In this document: in pieces, positions 18,901-26,555 of the stretch | How the letters are laid out: each line of letters starts with the position of its first letter | How positions within the stretch are numbered: the stretch's first letter is position 1 | From: Saprospiraceae bacterium | Lineage (GTDB): Bacteria; Bacteroidota; Bacteroidia; Chitinophagales; Saprospiraceae | Assembly: GCA_016708265.1 (NCBI GenBank) | Contig: JADJGA010000012.1 | Span: forward strand, 903,001 to 967,000 | Length of the DNA stretch: 64,000 bases | Reading direction: 5' to 3' | Made by a program: the position numbers and the translations under genes | The notes under the pieces: model-generated | Databases searched by the model: none | What the model was told of the DNA's origin: nothing | What the model saw: only the letters and a program-made list of their open reading frames with translations

Positions 18901-20540
18901 CTGATATTGCAAACTACGATATAAGCTGGAAAGGAGGATTTACAGGCAACGAACTTAAGGACCTGATTAAGGGTACATATTCAGTGACAGTCACTGATAA
19001 ATCAGGCTGCAGCTATTCCAGAGATATAGAAATAGTCGAGTTGGAACCCGTTGTTTTTGAGCTTTTGCAGAGTCCTGCATCCTGTCATGATTTTTCAGAT
19101 GGCATTGCATGGGTCGATAAAGTTTTTTACGGTGCAAGGGAGACAGATAAATCAAAATTTACATTCAAATGGGATACTCCGGTTGCTCAAACAGGGCAAT
19201 ATGCATATTACCTTAAAGGGGGGGATATTTATACTGTTACAGGAGTAAATGAGTTTTCATGTGAATCGAAAGCCAGTATTGCTGTTTTCAATCCACCTGC
19301 TTTGACTACTCAGGTAAAATCCAGAAGAGATGTCAGTTGTTTTGGCAGGAGCGATGCATTTATTGAGGTTGAAATTCCGGGATGTAGCGGATGTCAATTT
19401 AAATGGAGTGAAAACGCTAAAACCGGTGATACTTCAATTGCAAAAAACCTTAGGTCAGGGATATATAAATTGACTGTGGTTGATAATAAAGGCTGTTTTT
19501 CTGAAAATTCCTATTCTGTTACAGAGCCTCCTCCTCTTGATCTTGCCTTGAAAATTTCAGATGTTAAATGTCATGATGGAAAAGATGGAGAAGCTAAAAT
19601 CAACGTCTCAGGTGGATCACCCCCATATTTTGTAATTTGGAATGACACATTAAAAAAACTCACAATTGAAAATCTTGCTTCGGGATATCATAAAGTTGAG
19701 GTCACAGATATCAATAATTGTACTGAAACTGACACATTCTTTGTTGATCAACCCGAAACTTCATTAACTGGAGTGGCAGAATCATCAGATGTTAGTTGTT
19801 TTAATGGTTATGACGGCCAAATACTGTTCAGTGCAGAAGGAGGTAGTCCACCATATTCCTACCGGGTCAACAATAAGGATTTTCAGGGAGCCAATACAAT
19901 TATTGGACTTAAAAACGGAATATATACAGGTATGATCAAAGATGTCAAAGGCTGTATTTTTAGTATAAATAATATAGTTGTCTCTCAGGGGCTGCCTCTT
20001 AAAGTTGATTTGGGGAACGATACTATAGCAGACTTCGGGACAAGTATCAGGATAATTCCCGGATTATTGAATCAGATTGATCCGGTTAGCTATCAATGGA
20101 TTGTTCCCGAAAGCGTCAGGATAACTTGCAATGATTGTCCTGATCCATTGATAGAAATTAATTTCAACACAGAAGTGAAGCTGATAATTACCGATTCGAA
20201 TGGCTGTACTGCCGAAGACAAATTATTGATCAGGGTAAAACTGAAAAAAGATATTTTTGTTCCAACGGCTTTTAATCCTGAAAGTTTTCATCATGAGAAC
20301 AGCAGGGTCTTTGTTTATGGAAAATCGGGAATCAGAATAATTTCATTTATTATTTTTGATAATTGGGGTGGGGAGGTCTATAAAAGAGAAAATTTTGAAG
20401 TAAACGATGAATCTTCAGGTTGGGACGGAACATTTAAAGGTAATAAACTGAATGCGGGTGCTTTTCCATGGAAGCTGGAAATTCTCCATCAGGATGGAAC
20501 ATCAGAAATATTGAAGGGAATGGTAACATTATTGAATTAA
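15975..20540 (+). CDS. Giant T9SS-exported SprB-repeat adhesin (choice-of-anchor L, P-domain, type B CTD)
   Basis: A 1521-aa protein with a signal peptide (cut near FVNAQ). Domains in order: a choice-of-anchor-L-like domain (~30-260, VSFRYVFASEEYPAYS); a Calx-beta-like stretch (~280-375); a proprotein-convertase P-domain (~430-575, DLDIYLVSPDNRFVEL and NGDWELFIYKDEEGW); eight SprB-like repeats (~715-1340; pattern D-x-x-C-x-G-x-x-x-G...GG-x-x-PY...G-x-Y-x-x-x-V-T-D-x-x-G-C); and a gliding-type C-terminal domain (FVPTAFNPES...GWDGTFKGNKLNAGAFPWKL), the type B T9SS signal. SprB-like proteins are mobile surface adhesins in gliding relatives. The next gene is a PorP/SprF protein, the expected partner for type B cargo. 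Confidence 0.88.
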   Translation: MRSLIIITGLLFIDLFVNAQVQVRLSNSTNFTTEDLIKNIFLGEGVEVLDVKYDGENKSAGYFSNGLNAISIDRGIVMTTGDASQASLPNSNTINSSSSSGTAFKDSELSSAIGSTSLNDISRFEITFKPFYDSVSFRYVFASEEYPAYSCDKYNDVFGFFISGQNPDGGLYDNRNIALIPGTNEVVSINNVHPSYLNNCTSKNVEFYNINTLGSQTMVYNGYLDVFSASARVVPCTVYKIKIAIADVVDNLYDSAVFLEARSFSAAGMNVIVETPSYDGVIAEGCQPAKITFKFNSPVKEDINLNLKLLNDLTLGNLASSSVDYNSIPSQGIIKKGETRFGFSLNAYEDNISENEETIAIEYQKDLCNLDTIILRITDNKLAKIDLRDSIRICQDKTVNVGAKLPDGYNPDSDKLFQNKKEFLIAGSKGSSVSSTIAVNGINPGFLKLEMLKEVCIDKLYGKNLYDLDIYLVSPDNRFVELSTDNGFRTGGTTSVDSMINTCFKLNAVQNINNGNSVLGHYFPLNPNYQGYFAPEGVWQDIEGVRVNGDWELFIYKDEEGWTNTLESWHLAFNSNYSLSFNWQPGTGISCIDCLSPDIFPASSRYYSIILKDTYGCEERDSIFADVNETESISGIECDSVSTDFIRFSWSSADINDKYELNINNSGTWLPNDSRIYDFSGLGFSEKVFLEVRVADKDCPNTSLTRQCETFPCPPPKVRTISRKDIDCFGNNNGEIVLEAFGTKAPYTYRLGSIEQPNGSFSNLASGEDTIFIKDGFGCEIPFVFEILSPAPVSVEFIKKDISCYGLNDGEIKTEVVGGLGNYRFNWYEPVSNLVMTSQDISNLTSGKYYLTVVDSNNCFITDSVNINEPEDLKLIDSIVNIECKGYNTGKLFVNCIGGSPPYSYLWETPVGISFNKDIINVPAGNYKLRITDHHGCSINKSFVITEPSSGLDITYSGNDTLCNGSKNGSIYLNIPDIANYDISWKGGFTGNELKDLIKGTYSVTVTDKSGCSYSRDIEIVELEPVVFELLQSPASCHDFSDGIAWVDKVFYGARETDKSKFTFKWDTPVAQTGQYAYYLKGGDIYTVTGVNEFSCESKASIAVFNPPALTTQVKSRRDVSCFGRSDAFIEVEIPGCSGCQFKWSENAKTGDTSIAKNLRSGIYKLTVVDNKGCFSENSYSVTEPPPLDLALKISDVKCHDGKDGEAKINVSGGSPPYFVIWNDTLKKLTIENLASGYHKVEVTDINNCTETDTFFVDQPETSLTGVAESSDVSCFNGYDGQILFSAEGGSPPYSYRVNNKDFQGANTIIGLKNGIYTGMIKDVKGCIFSINNIVVSQGLPLKVDLGNDTIADFGTSIRIIPGLLNQIDPVSYQWIVPESVRITCNDCPDPLIEINFNTEVKLIITDSNGCTAEDKLLIRVKLKKDIFVPTAFNPESFHHENSRVFVYGKSGIRIISFIIFDNWGGEVYKRENFEVNDESSGWDGTFKGNKLNAGAFPWKLEILHQDGTSEILKGMVTLLN

Positions 20541-20570
20541 TAAAATTTAAGGGATGAAAAATTTCAATTG

Positions 20571-21611
20571 ATGAGATCAGGGCTTTATGTTATATTATTT
20601 ATGTGCATTTATTATTCTGATATGGTATGTCAGGATGTTCTATTCTCACAGCATTACAATAATATGTTCTATAGTAATGCAGCTTCTACAGGAGTATTCA
20701 ATGGTAAATACCGTGTCGGTGCTGCTTACAGGAATCAATACTTCGGGATTTCACCGGATAGTAGAATCACTTTGAAAGATATATTTTTTGATGCCAGAAT
20801 AAATACCTTTAATAATGATTATTTTTCATTTGGAGCACTTGTAACTGATGAAGATTACGGCATAGCAAGGTTAGGGAAAACTGTAGGGTACCTGAGTTTG
20901 TCATACTCAAAACTTCTGAATTTCGATAAGTACAGGGCAAGGTCTCAATACATTGTCATCGGAACTCTGCTGGGGTATGGAAAATTCTACCCCGATGAAG
21001 GGGACTATTTGTTTGGAATTCAGTTTGATAAGTCAAGTCAGTCATTTGACAGGAATATTCAGAACGGAGAAACATTGCTGGGCTACAAATCATTTCCTGA
21101 TATTAATCTTGGACTTCTTTATTTTCTCTCGGGTAAAACTAATTCAGTTTATGTTGGTTTCTCCGGGTCACATATTAACCGGCCTGATGTATCACTGTTG
21201 GCCAGGTCATCAAAGAAAATGGACATGCGTCTTTCAGTATTATCAGGTGGCCAGATCAGTTTATCCGGACAATTACAGCTTTTGCCATCTGTGGTCATCA
21301 GCATGCAATCCGGAATCTATAGTGCAATAGCCGGGTCACAATTTCAGGTAAAGTATAATACTTATGAATCAAACTCAATGAAGTTTGGAGCTTTTATCAG
21401 ATGCACAAATTCATTAGATAAAGCTTTAGTTTCTGATGTGATCATCTCATCGTCTTTCGAACAGAGGAATTTAACTTTGGGTATAAGTTATGATGTCAAT
21501 ATTTCATCGATCAGGAAAATTACCGGAATGAACGGTGCATTTGAACTGACCGGAATTTATATATGGGGAGATAATCCTCTTAGGAAACCTCTCATTTGCC
21601 CTACATTTTAA
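20571..21611 (+). CDS. PorP/SprF family type IX secretion outer-membrane protein
   Basis: A 346-aa protein with a signal peptide and the family's N-terminal signature QDVLFSQHYNNMFYSNAASTG...YRVGAAYRNQY. Barrel-like strands run to the end. PorP/SprF proteins are 14-stranded outer-membrane barrels; SprF is needed for SprB to reach the surface in Flavobacterium johnsoniae. It follows the adhesin gene by 30 bp and is surely co-transcribed, so it is the probable anchor or exporter of that one cargo. The first codon in frame is TTG at 20568; the ATG at 20571 is preferred. Confidence 0.9.
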   Translation: MRSGLYVILFMCIYYSDMVCQDVLFSQHYNNMFYSNAASTGVFNGKYRVGAAYRNQYFGISPDSRITLKDIFFDARINTFNNDYFSFGALVTDEDYGIARLGKTVGYLSLSYSKLLNFDKYRARSQYIVIGTLLGYGKFYPDEGDYLFGIQFDKSSQSFDRNIQNGETLLGYKSFPDINLGLLYFLSGKTNSVYVGFSGSHINRPDVSLLARSSKKMDMRLSVLSGGQISLSGQLQLLPSVVISMQSGIYSAIAGSQFQVKYNTYESNSMKFGAFIRCTNSLDKALVSDVIISSSFEQRNLTLGISYDVNISSIRKITGMNGAFELTGIYIWGDNPLRKPLICPTF

Positions 21612-21787
21612 ATACTTAAGTTATTTGTTTGTTGCTGCAATAAAATATTTTATATATTATAAATAAAGGGTATATAAAAATAGTTTGAATTTTGTGAAAA
21701 TTAATTTTAAAAATATTAGTTTTTTAACCTTTGTTTTTGTTTTTTTACAAAATAATTTGTATTTTTAGGAAATAAAATCTAAAGATT

Positions 21788-22237
21788 ATGATGAATGAAA
21801 AAGTAAAGTCTATTATGACTAATGATCCTATCACAATTACAAAAGATGATAGTATTGGTGAAGCTTCAAGAGTTTTAAAGAAGTTTAAAATTGAACACCT
21901 TCCTGTTATTGACGATAATCGCAAACTGATAGGAATAATATCTTTTTATGACCTGTGGGAGTGCAAAAAGTGCTACAGTGATTATGACAATATCAAAGTA
22001 GGGGAAGTAATGACCAAGAATGTAGTCAAGTTACATCCTGAAGACAAGGTAGGTTCAGTAGCTGAAATATTTCTTGAAAATCTTTTTGAAGCTATTCCTA
22101 TTGTTGATGATTCAAATACATTGATCGGCATCGTCACTATGCTGGATATTGTTTGGTATGAGTACAAGAAAGAGTATCCCAGGCATTTTGGAGATTTTAT
22201 CCATTTCAAGGAATATCATATGAATAATATAAAATAG
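21788..22237 (+). CDS. Tandem CBS-domain protein
   Basis: A 149-aa stand-alone CBS pair. CBS1 is at ~7-60 (VKSIMTNDPITITKDDSIGEASRVL, IEHLPVIDDNRKLIGIIS) and CBS2 at ~73-130 (VGEVMTKNVVKLHPEDKVGSVAEI, IPIVDDSNTLIGIVT). CBS pairs bind adenosine nucleotides and usually regulate a partner enzyme or transporter; no partner is fused or adjacent here. The 170-bp upstream gap is very AT-rich. Confidence 0.88.
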   Translation: MMNEKVKSIMTNDPITITKDDSIGEASRVLKKFKIEHLPVIDDNRKLIGIISFYDLWECKKCYSDYDNIKVGEVMTKNVVKLHPEDKVGSVAEIFLENLFEAIPIVDDSNTLIGIVTMLDIVWYEYKKEYPRHFGDFIHFKEYHMNNIK

Positions 22238-22340
22238 TCTTTTAGGACTTTTCTAATATTATTCAATTCTAAATATATTATACAATTAAAGAAGTTAGAA
22301 CTGTCTCTATTTTTAGGGGTAAATCAATAATTATATATTA

Positions 22341-22378
22341 AAGTCCTGCTTTATTTATTAAAGCGAGACTTTTTTTGT
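22341..22378 (+). terminator. Rho-independent terminator after the CBS gene
   Basis: Stem AAAGTC/GACTTT with a small internal loop and an inner GCTTTA/TAAAGC stem, followed by a T-run. The rest of the 22238-22585 gap is AT-rich without an ORF. Confidence 0.65.
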
Positions 22379-22585
22379 TCTCCAACTATTGTCTTATTAG
22401 CCTGTTTTGGTTTAAAATTATCACAGTTTAAAATAATGCTTTCTTGATATATTGATAAATCATAAATACACATAGTCCAATAATATAAAATATTACTGAC
22501 TTTTAAAAATCTATTGATTTTCAATTATTGCACTAAACACCTGTATCTTCTGTAATAAATCTTCTTTTCTATTAGCAGTACAACT

Positions 22586-24175
22586 CTATTTCGAGACGGT
22601 TTCTGCAGATTTGAACAGTCTGTCCCAGTTAATTCCATTCGACATGCTTCCTTCTTTTGTAGAAAACCAGATAAACAATGGTTTTCCAACAATGTGATCA
22701 TGAGGTACAAAGCCCCAGAATCGTGAGTCTTCTGAATTGTGTCTGTTATCACCCATTGCCCAGTAATAATCCTGTCTGAAAGTATATGAACGTGCTTCTT
22801 TACCGTTTATCAAGATCTTTGATCCTTCAATTTTAAGATCATTATTTTCATAGACATCTATGATTCTTTGGTATAGTGGTAAATTGGCCATATTCAAATT
22901 TACAGTAGCGCCCTGTTCAGGTATCCAGATTGGTCCATAATTATCGAGGCTCCATCTGTTGAAATACTGATTGTTATTTGGAAATAAGCTTGGATCTACA
23001 GGATTTTCTGCAAGCTTCAAAATCGTTTCTCCGCTTGCTTCATTTATTTTTTTTGCCTGTTCTGAATCCAGGAAATAGAGTATACCCTGACCATATGTAT
23101 CTGAAATATTCCATTCAGTAAGTTTTTTCTTGCTTATATTCAATGGTTTGGTTACCATGTATTTAAACTGTGTATGTGTTGGCTCTTTCTGTAATTGACC
23201 GTTGATATAAATTGCCCTGTCTTTGATCATAAGGGTATCACCTGCCTGCGCAACACAACGTTTAATATAGTGATCTTTTTTATCTATTGGTCTGACTATA
23301 ATATCATTATCATTTACCTTTTTTCTAAGTTCAGGATCATAATTCAGATATTCCTCCAAATTCTGGTGAACCTGGGCATAAGAATATGATCTTCTAGAAG
23401 TTAAATATATGCTGTCTCCTGCCGGCCAGTTAAATACTATCAGTTTATTCCTTTCAACATTTTCAACATTTTTAAACCGGAAATATGGAAGATTTGGTTT
23501 CGCAACATAAGATTCTGTGTTAAAGTAAGGAATTCTGTTATGTAAGAGAGGGACCATTACAGCCGTCATAGGAGTCCTTATTCCATAATGAGCTTTGCTA
23601 ACAAAAAGATAATCACCAACCTTTAAACTTCCCTCCATAGACGGGGTAGGGATTACATAGGCTTCAATGAGAAACATTCTTATAAATGCAGCTGCAAAAA
23701 TCGCAAATGTCAGCGATTCAACCCATTCTCTCCAGACAGGTCTTCTGAATGGATTTGTATTCATTATTTTATTGAAATCGTTTGAATTGCCTTCCTTTTT
23801 AGCTTTTAGTAATCTTTGATGAAAATCCTTCTCCATTGTGACAGCTTGCCCAACATATTTAAGGCTTTTATCAAATGCTAAAATAAAGAAAGAAAGAGGA
23901 GCATAGAAAAAAGTCATCACAGACCATCCAAAGGAATACTTTCCAAATGATTTTACAAGATCAATTGCCATGCTTACAAACACAAAGAAATTGACGATAG
24001 GTAAAAAAAGATATACAACTTTCCAAGCCTTCATCCCTATTATTCGGGCAATTTCAATAAAATTAAGTACAGGAATAAGTCCTTTCCAATTGGCAACTCC
24101 AACTCTTGGAAATAGAAAAAACAAACTGATACTCAGTAAAATATAAGATACTATAAAAAAAAGTAATATTTCCAC
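22586..24175 (-). CDS. lepB: Signal peptidase I with N-terminal membrane module
   Basis: A 529-aa protein. Residues 1-125 hold three or four membrane helices in a DUF5684-like module (WKGLIPVLNFIEIARIIGMKAWK). Residues ~155-525 are signal peptidase I (S26). The catalytic Ser is in IPTPSMEGSLKVGDYLFVSK (~178), the Lys general base in DHYIKRCVAQAGD (~305), and the final box MGDNRHNSEDSRFWGFVP near 480. It removes Sec signal peptides at the periplasmic face. Bacteroidota LepB proteins commonly carry such insertions and extra helices. Divergent from the DUF4403 gene. Confidence 0.92.
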   Translation of the reverse strand: MEILLFFIVSYILLSISLFFLFPRVGVANWKGLIPVLNFIEIARIIGMKAWKVVYLFLPIVNFFVFVSMAIDLVKSFGKYSFGWSVMTFFYAPLSFFILAFDKSLKYVGQAVTMEKDFHQRLLKAKKEGNSNDFNKIMNTNPFRRPVWREWVESLTFAIFAAAFIRMFLIEAYVIPTPSMEGSLKVGDYLFVSKAHYGIRTPMTAVMVPLLHNRIPYFNTESYVAKPNLPYFRFKNVENVERNKLIVFNWPAGDSIYLTSRRSYSYAQVHQNLEEYLNYDPELRKKVNDNDIIVRPIDKKDHYIKRCVAQAGDTLMIKDRAIYINGQLQKEPTHTQFKYMVTKPLNISKKKLTEWNISDTYGQGILYFLDSEQAKKINEASGETILKLAENPVDPSLFPNNNQYFNRWSLDNYGPIWIPEQGATVNLNMANLPLYQRIIDVYENNDLKIEGSKILINGKEARSYTFRQDYYWAMGDNRHNSEDSRFWGFVPHDHIVGKPLFIWFSTKEGSMSNGINWDRLFKSAETVSK

Positions 24176-24210
24176 AATGCAATGATTTAATTATTAAGAT
24201 ATTAAAACCA

Positions 24211-24218
24211 CAAAAGTA
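24211..24218 (-). promoter_or_regulatory. lepB -7 box
   Basis: TACTTTTG on the minus strand (CAAAAGTA on plus), 36 bp before the lepB ATG; a degenerate TGTT lies about 16 bp further upstream at the -33 position. Confidence 0.5.
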
Positions 24219-24328
24219 AAAAAAAATTGTTTTAACAGGTTAATATTATCCTACCATGTCTTCAATGTGAATCAATACTTATAAAATGTGGATTAAGGTA
24301 TTGTATCTTTTTATTCTAAATTGAAAAA

Positions 24329-24355
24329 TTGTTTTCAAAATTATAATTATCTTTG
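24329..24355 (+). promoter_or_regulatory. Promoter in the lepB/DUF4403 divergent gap
   Basis: TTG (24329-24331) and TATCTTTG (24348-24355) form a -33/-7 pair with a 16-bp spacer. The leader to the DUF4403 ATG would be ~155 nt; I see no structure in it. The remaining gap 24176-24518 is AT-rich. Confidence 0.45.
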
Positions 24356-24518
24356 TGTTATACGTTTATTGTTAATTACACTAAACTTACTCTAATCTTT
24401 GAAATGGATTATTAACTTTATCTGGTTTTTTATGTTTAAAGTGATAGAAATACCTGGAGAGTTTAAAGTCAGTTGATGTCAGAATTGAATTTTTTTTGAA
24501 TTACAATATACTTACCAA

Positions 24519-25925
24519 ATGAAGATGACAGGTTTAATAACAGTTTTTATTTTAATACTTTTTGTAATATTATTCAATTCTTGTTCGACTTCGAAAAAAA
24601 TTGCTGCATTGAAACCGGAGCCATCAAATAATGCCCCTCTTGTTTATACCACAAATACTTCCTACATCAGCATGCCTGTCAATATTGCCCTGAGTGAAAT
24701 AGAAAAGCAACTGAATGCAGTTTTTACAGATTTAATATATATTGATTCGGTGATGAGTGATGATAATATTGAAATGAAAATTTGGAAAACCGGCATTATA
24801 AAACTTTCAGATAAAGGAGGGTATATCCATTCTGAAATTCCTTTAAAAATATGGACAAGATTTAAATATGGTACTGATTTTCTCGGACTGAATGATATAC
24901 GAGTATTACATCTGAAGGGCATAATAAAACTGAAAAGCAAAGTTGAACTCAACAATTGGAAAATGTCAACAGTTTCTGAGATCACTGATTTTGACTGGGA
25001 CGAAAGTCCTAAAATTGAAGTTGGTAGTAAAAAGATTCCTGTAACCTATTTGATCAATCCTGCTATAAATATTTTTAAGAAGAAGATTTCCAGAAAAATA
25101 GATGATGCTATCGCAGAATCAAGTGATTTTAAACCTTATGTACTCGATGCGCTTGAATCAGTCAGCAAGCCAATGCTGACTAGCGATCAGTATGAAACAT
25201 GGCTCAAAGTAAATCCTCTTGAACTTTATGTCTCTAAAGCAGTCCTGAATAATTCAATAGTCAGAATGAATATGGCTTTAAAATGCACAATGCTAACAAT
25301 GGTTGGTTCAAAACCCGAGAACAGGTTTGACAAATTGAAATTGAAATTGCACCCTGTAGAAAATATACCTGAAGTGTTTGAGGCTACAATTGCCGGTATT
25401 TCGACATATGAAAATGCTGGTAAGGTTCTTACCAAAAATTTTAAAGATTTAGAATTTTCTGCGAAAGGAAAAAAAATTAAAGTTCAGAAAGTTGATATGT
25501 GGTATAAAGATCAAAAAGTAATAATATCTTTAAATCTTACAGGCAGTGTTAATGGGACAATTTATTTATATGGTTTTCCAAAATATGACAAGGATAATAA
25601 AATGATATACTTTTCAGACCTTCAATATGTGTTAGACACAAAAAATGTACTTCTTAAAACTGCCAACTGGATGGCCGGAAGCTTAATCCTTGACCAAATT
25701 GCCCGGCAATGCCGGTATTCAATACAGGAAAATTTGGATGAAGCCCGTAACAGCCTGCTTTATTACCTGTCAAATTATAGCCCGGTGGAAGGAGTGTTTG
25801 TAAATGGAAAGATTAACAACTTTGATTTTGAAAAAATTGAGATCAATGATGCTGCAATGATCGCTTTTATAAAGATCAAAGGTAAGGTAACTACTGTAAT
25901 TAAAGATGTTAAAACTAATGAGTAA
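24519..25925 (+). CDS. DUF4403 family lipoprotein
   Basis: A 468-aa protein with the lipobox LFNSC (Cys22), so an outer- or inner-membrane lipoprotein. The body matches the DUF4403 pattern: SYISMPVNIALSEIEKQLNA at the start of the domain, repeated strands of the GYIHSEIPLKIWTRF kind, and a C-terminal VEGVFVNGKINNFDFEKIEI. The architecture suggests elongated lipid-binding or BPI/TULIP-like beta-sheet tubes, but function is not established (inference). Monocistronic, divergent from lepB. Confidence 0.75.
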   Translation: MKMTGLITVFILILFVILFNSCSTSKKIAALKPEPSNNAPLVYTTNTSYISMPVNIALSEIEKQLNAVFTDLIYIDSVMSDDNIEMKIWKTGIIKLSDKGGYIHSEIPLKIWTRFKYGTDFLGLNDIRVLHLKGIIKLKSKVELNNWKMSTVSEITDFDWDESPKIEVGSKKIPVTYLINPAINIFKKKISRKIDDAIAESSDFKPYVLDALESVSKPMLTSDQYETWLKVNPLELYVSKAVLNNSIVRMNMALKCTMLTMVGSKPENRFDKLKLKLHPVENIPEVFEATIAGISTYENAGKVLTKNFKDLEFSAKGKKIKVQKVDMWYKDQKVIISLNLTGSVNGTIYLYGFPKYDKDNKMIYFSDLQYVLDTKNVLLKTANWMAGSLILDQIARQCRYSIQENLDEARNSLLYYLSNYSPVEGVFVNGKINNFDFEKIEINDAAMIAFIKIKGKVTTVIKDVKTNE

Positions 25926-26332
25926 TTTTTCTTAAAAATGATTTGTTTTAAGAAATCAAGTTTAAGTTCTCCTTTTCAAAAATCCCGTTTAAAACCGTTA
26001 ATTTAGATTTAATCTAATTATAAATTTTATCAGTTATCCAACTTTATGAATTAATGGATTTATAATTTTAAGAAGATTTCCTGAATTTAATATATTTATT
26101 TTATAAATTTATATTTATATTTATTATAAACATTAATATATTATAATATTATTTAATTTGAAATTATCTAATGTTTTATATATGATTTTTTATTTGGTAG
26201 AGGAATACAAATAGCTAAAAAGTATAAATAATGTTCTCGAATATTTTAATCATATTACGATTTATAATATATAATAATTTTGTTGAATAAAGATTAATAA
26301 TTATCTTGGCACAAAATTTTTAATCACAATCA
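25926..26332. other. AT-rich region upstream of the cbb3 operon
   Basis: About 400 bp, with almost no G or C over long stretches. A TATCTTGG at 26302-26309 (one mismatch to TAnnTTTG) sits 24 bp before the ccoS GTG and is the best promoter candidate. No ORF longer than ~20 codons, and no ccoI remnant. Confidence 0.4.
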
Positions 26333-26527
26333 GTGGAAGCTATTTATTTGTTGATTTTCATGGGAGCTGTTGTGGCAGTTGGTTTTCTGGTTGCTTTTTT
26401 CATTTCAGTTAAAAATGGTCAGTTTGATGATAATGAAACACCTGCAATGAGGATTTTATTTGATGATGATAAACCTAAAGTAAGAAATGAAATATCTGAA
26501 GTTGATATAAAAGAGATAGAGAAATAA
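26333..26527 (+). CDS. ccoS: cbb3 oxidase assembly protein CcoS
   Basis: A 64-aa protein from a GTG start: one membrane helix (IYLLIFMGAVVAVGFLVAFFIS) followed by the family signature VKNGQFDDNETPAMRILFDDD. CcoS is needed for cofactor insertion into cbb3 oxidase. First gene of the cluster, 28 bp before ccoNO. In related genomes it usually follows the copper ATPase gene ccoI, which is absent here. Confidence 0.88.
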   Translation: MEAIYLLIFMGAVVAVGFLVAFFISVKNGQFDDNETPAMRILFDDDKPKVRNEISEVDIKEIEK

Positions 26528-26555
26528 TTTATTTTTTAACAAAACGCTGGAACTA

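Noticed and set aside
18121..20000. Regularly spaced repeats that could suggest a CRISPR or satellite array
   Set aside because: The repetition is at protein level only (SprB domains of ~75 aa); DNA copies are too diverged and continue an open reading frame.
26041..26300. Possible origin of replication or attachment site in the very AT-rich stretch before ccoS
   Set aside because: No DnaA boxes, direct repeats or nearby dnaA/integrase; base composition alone is not enough.
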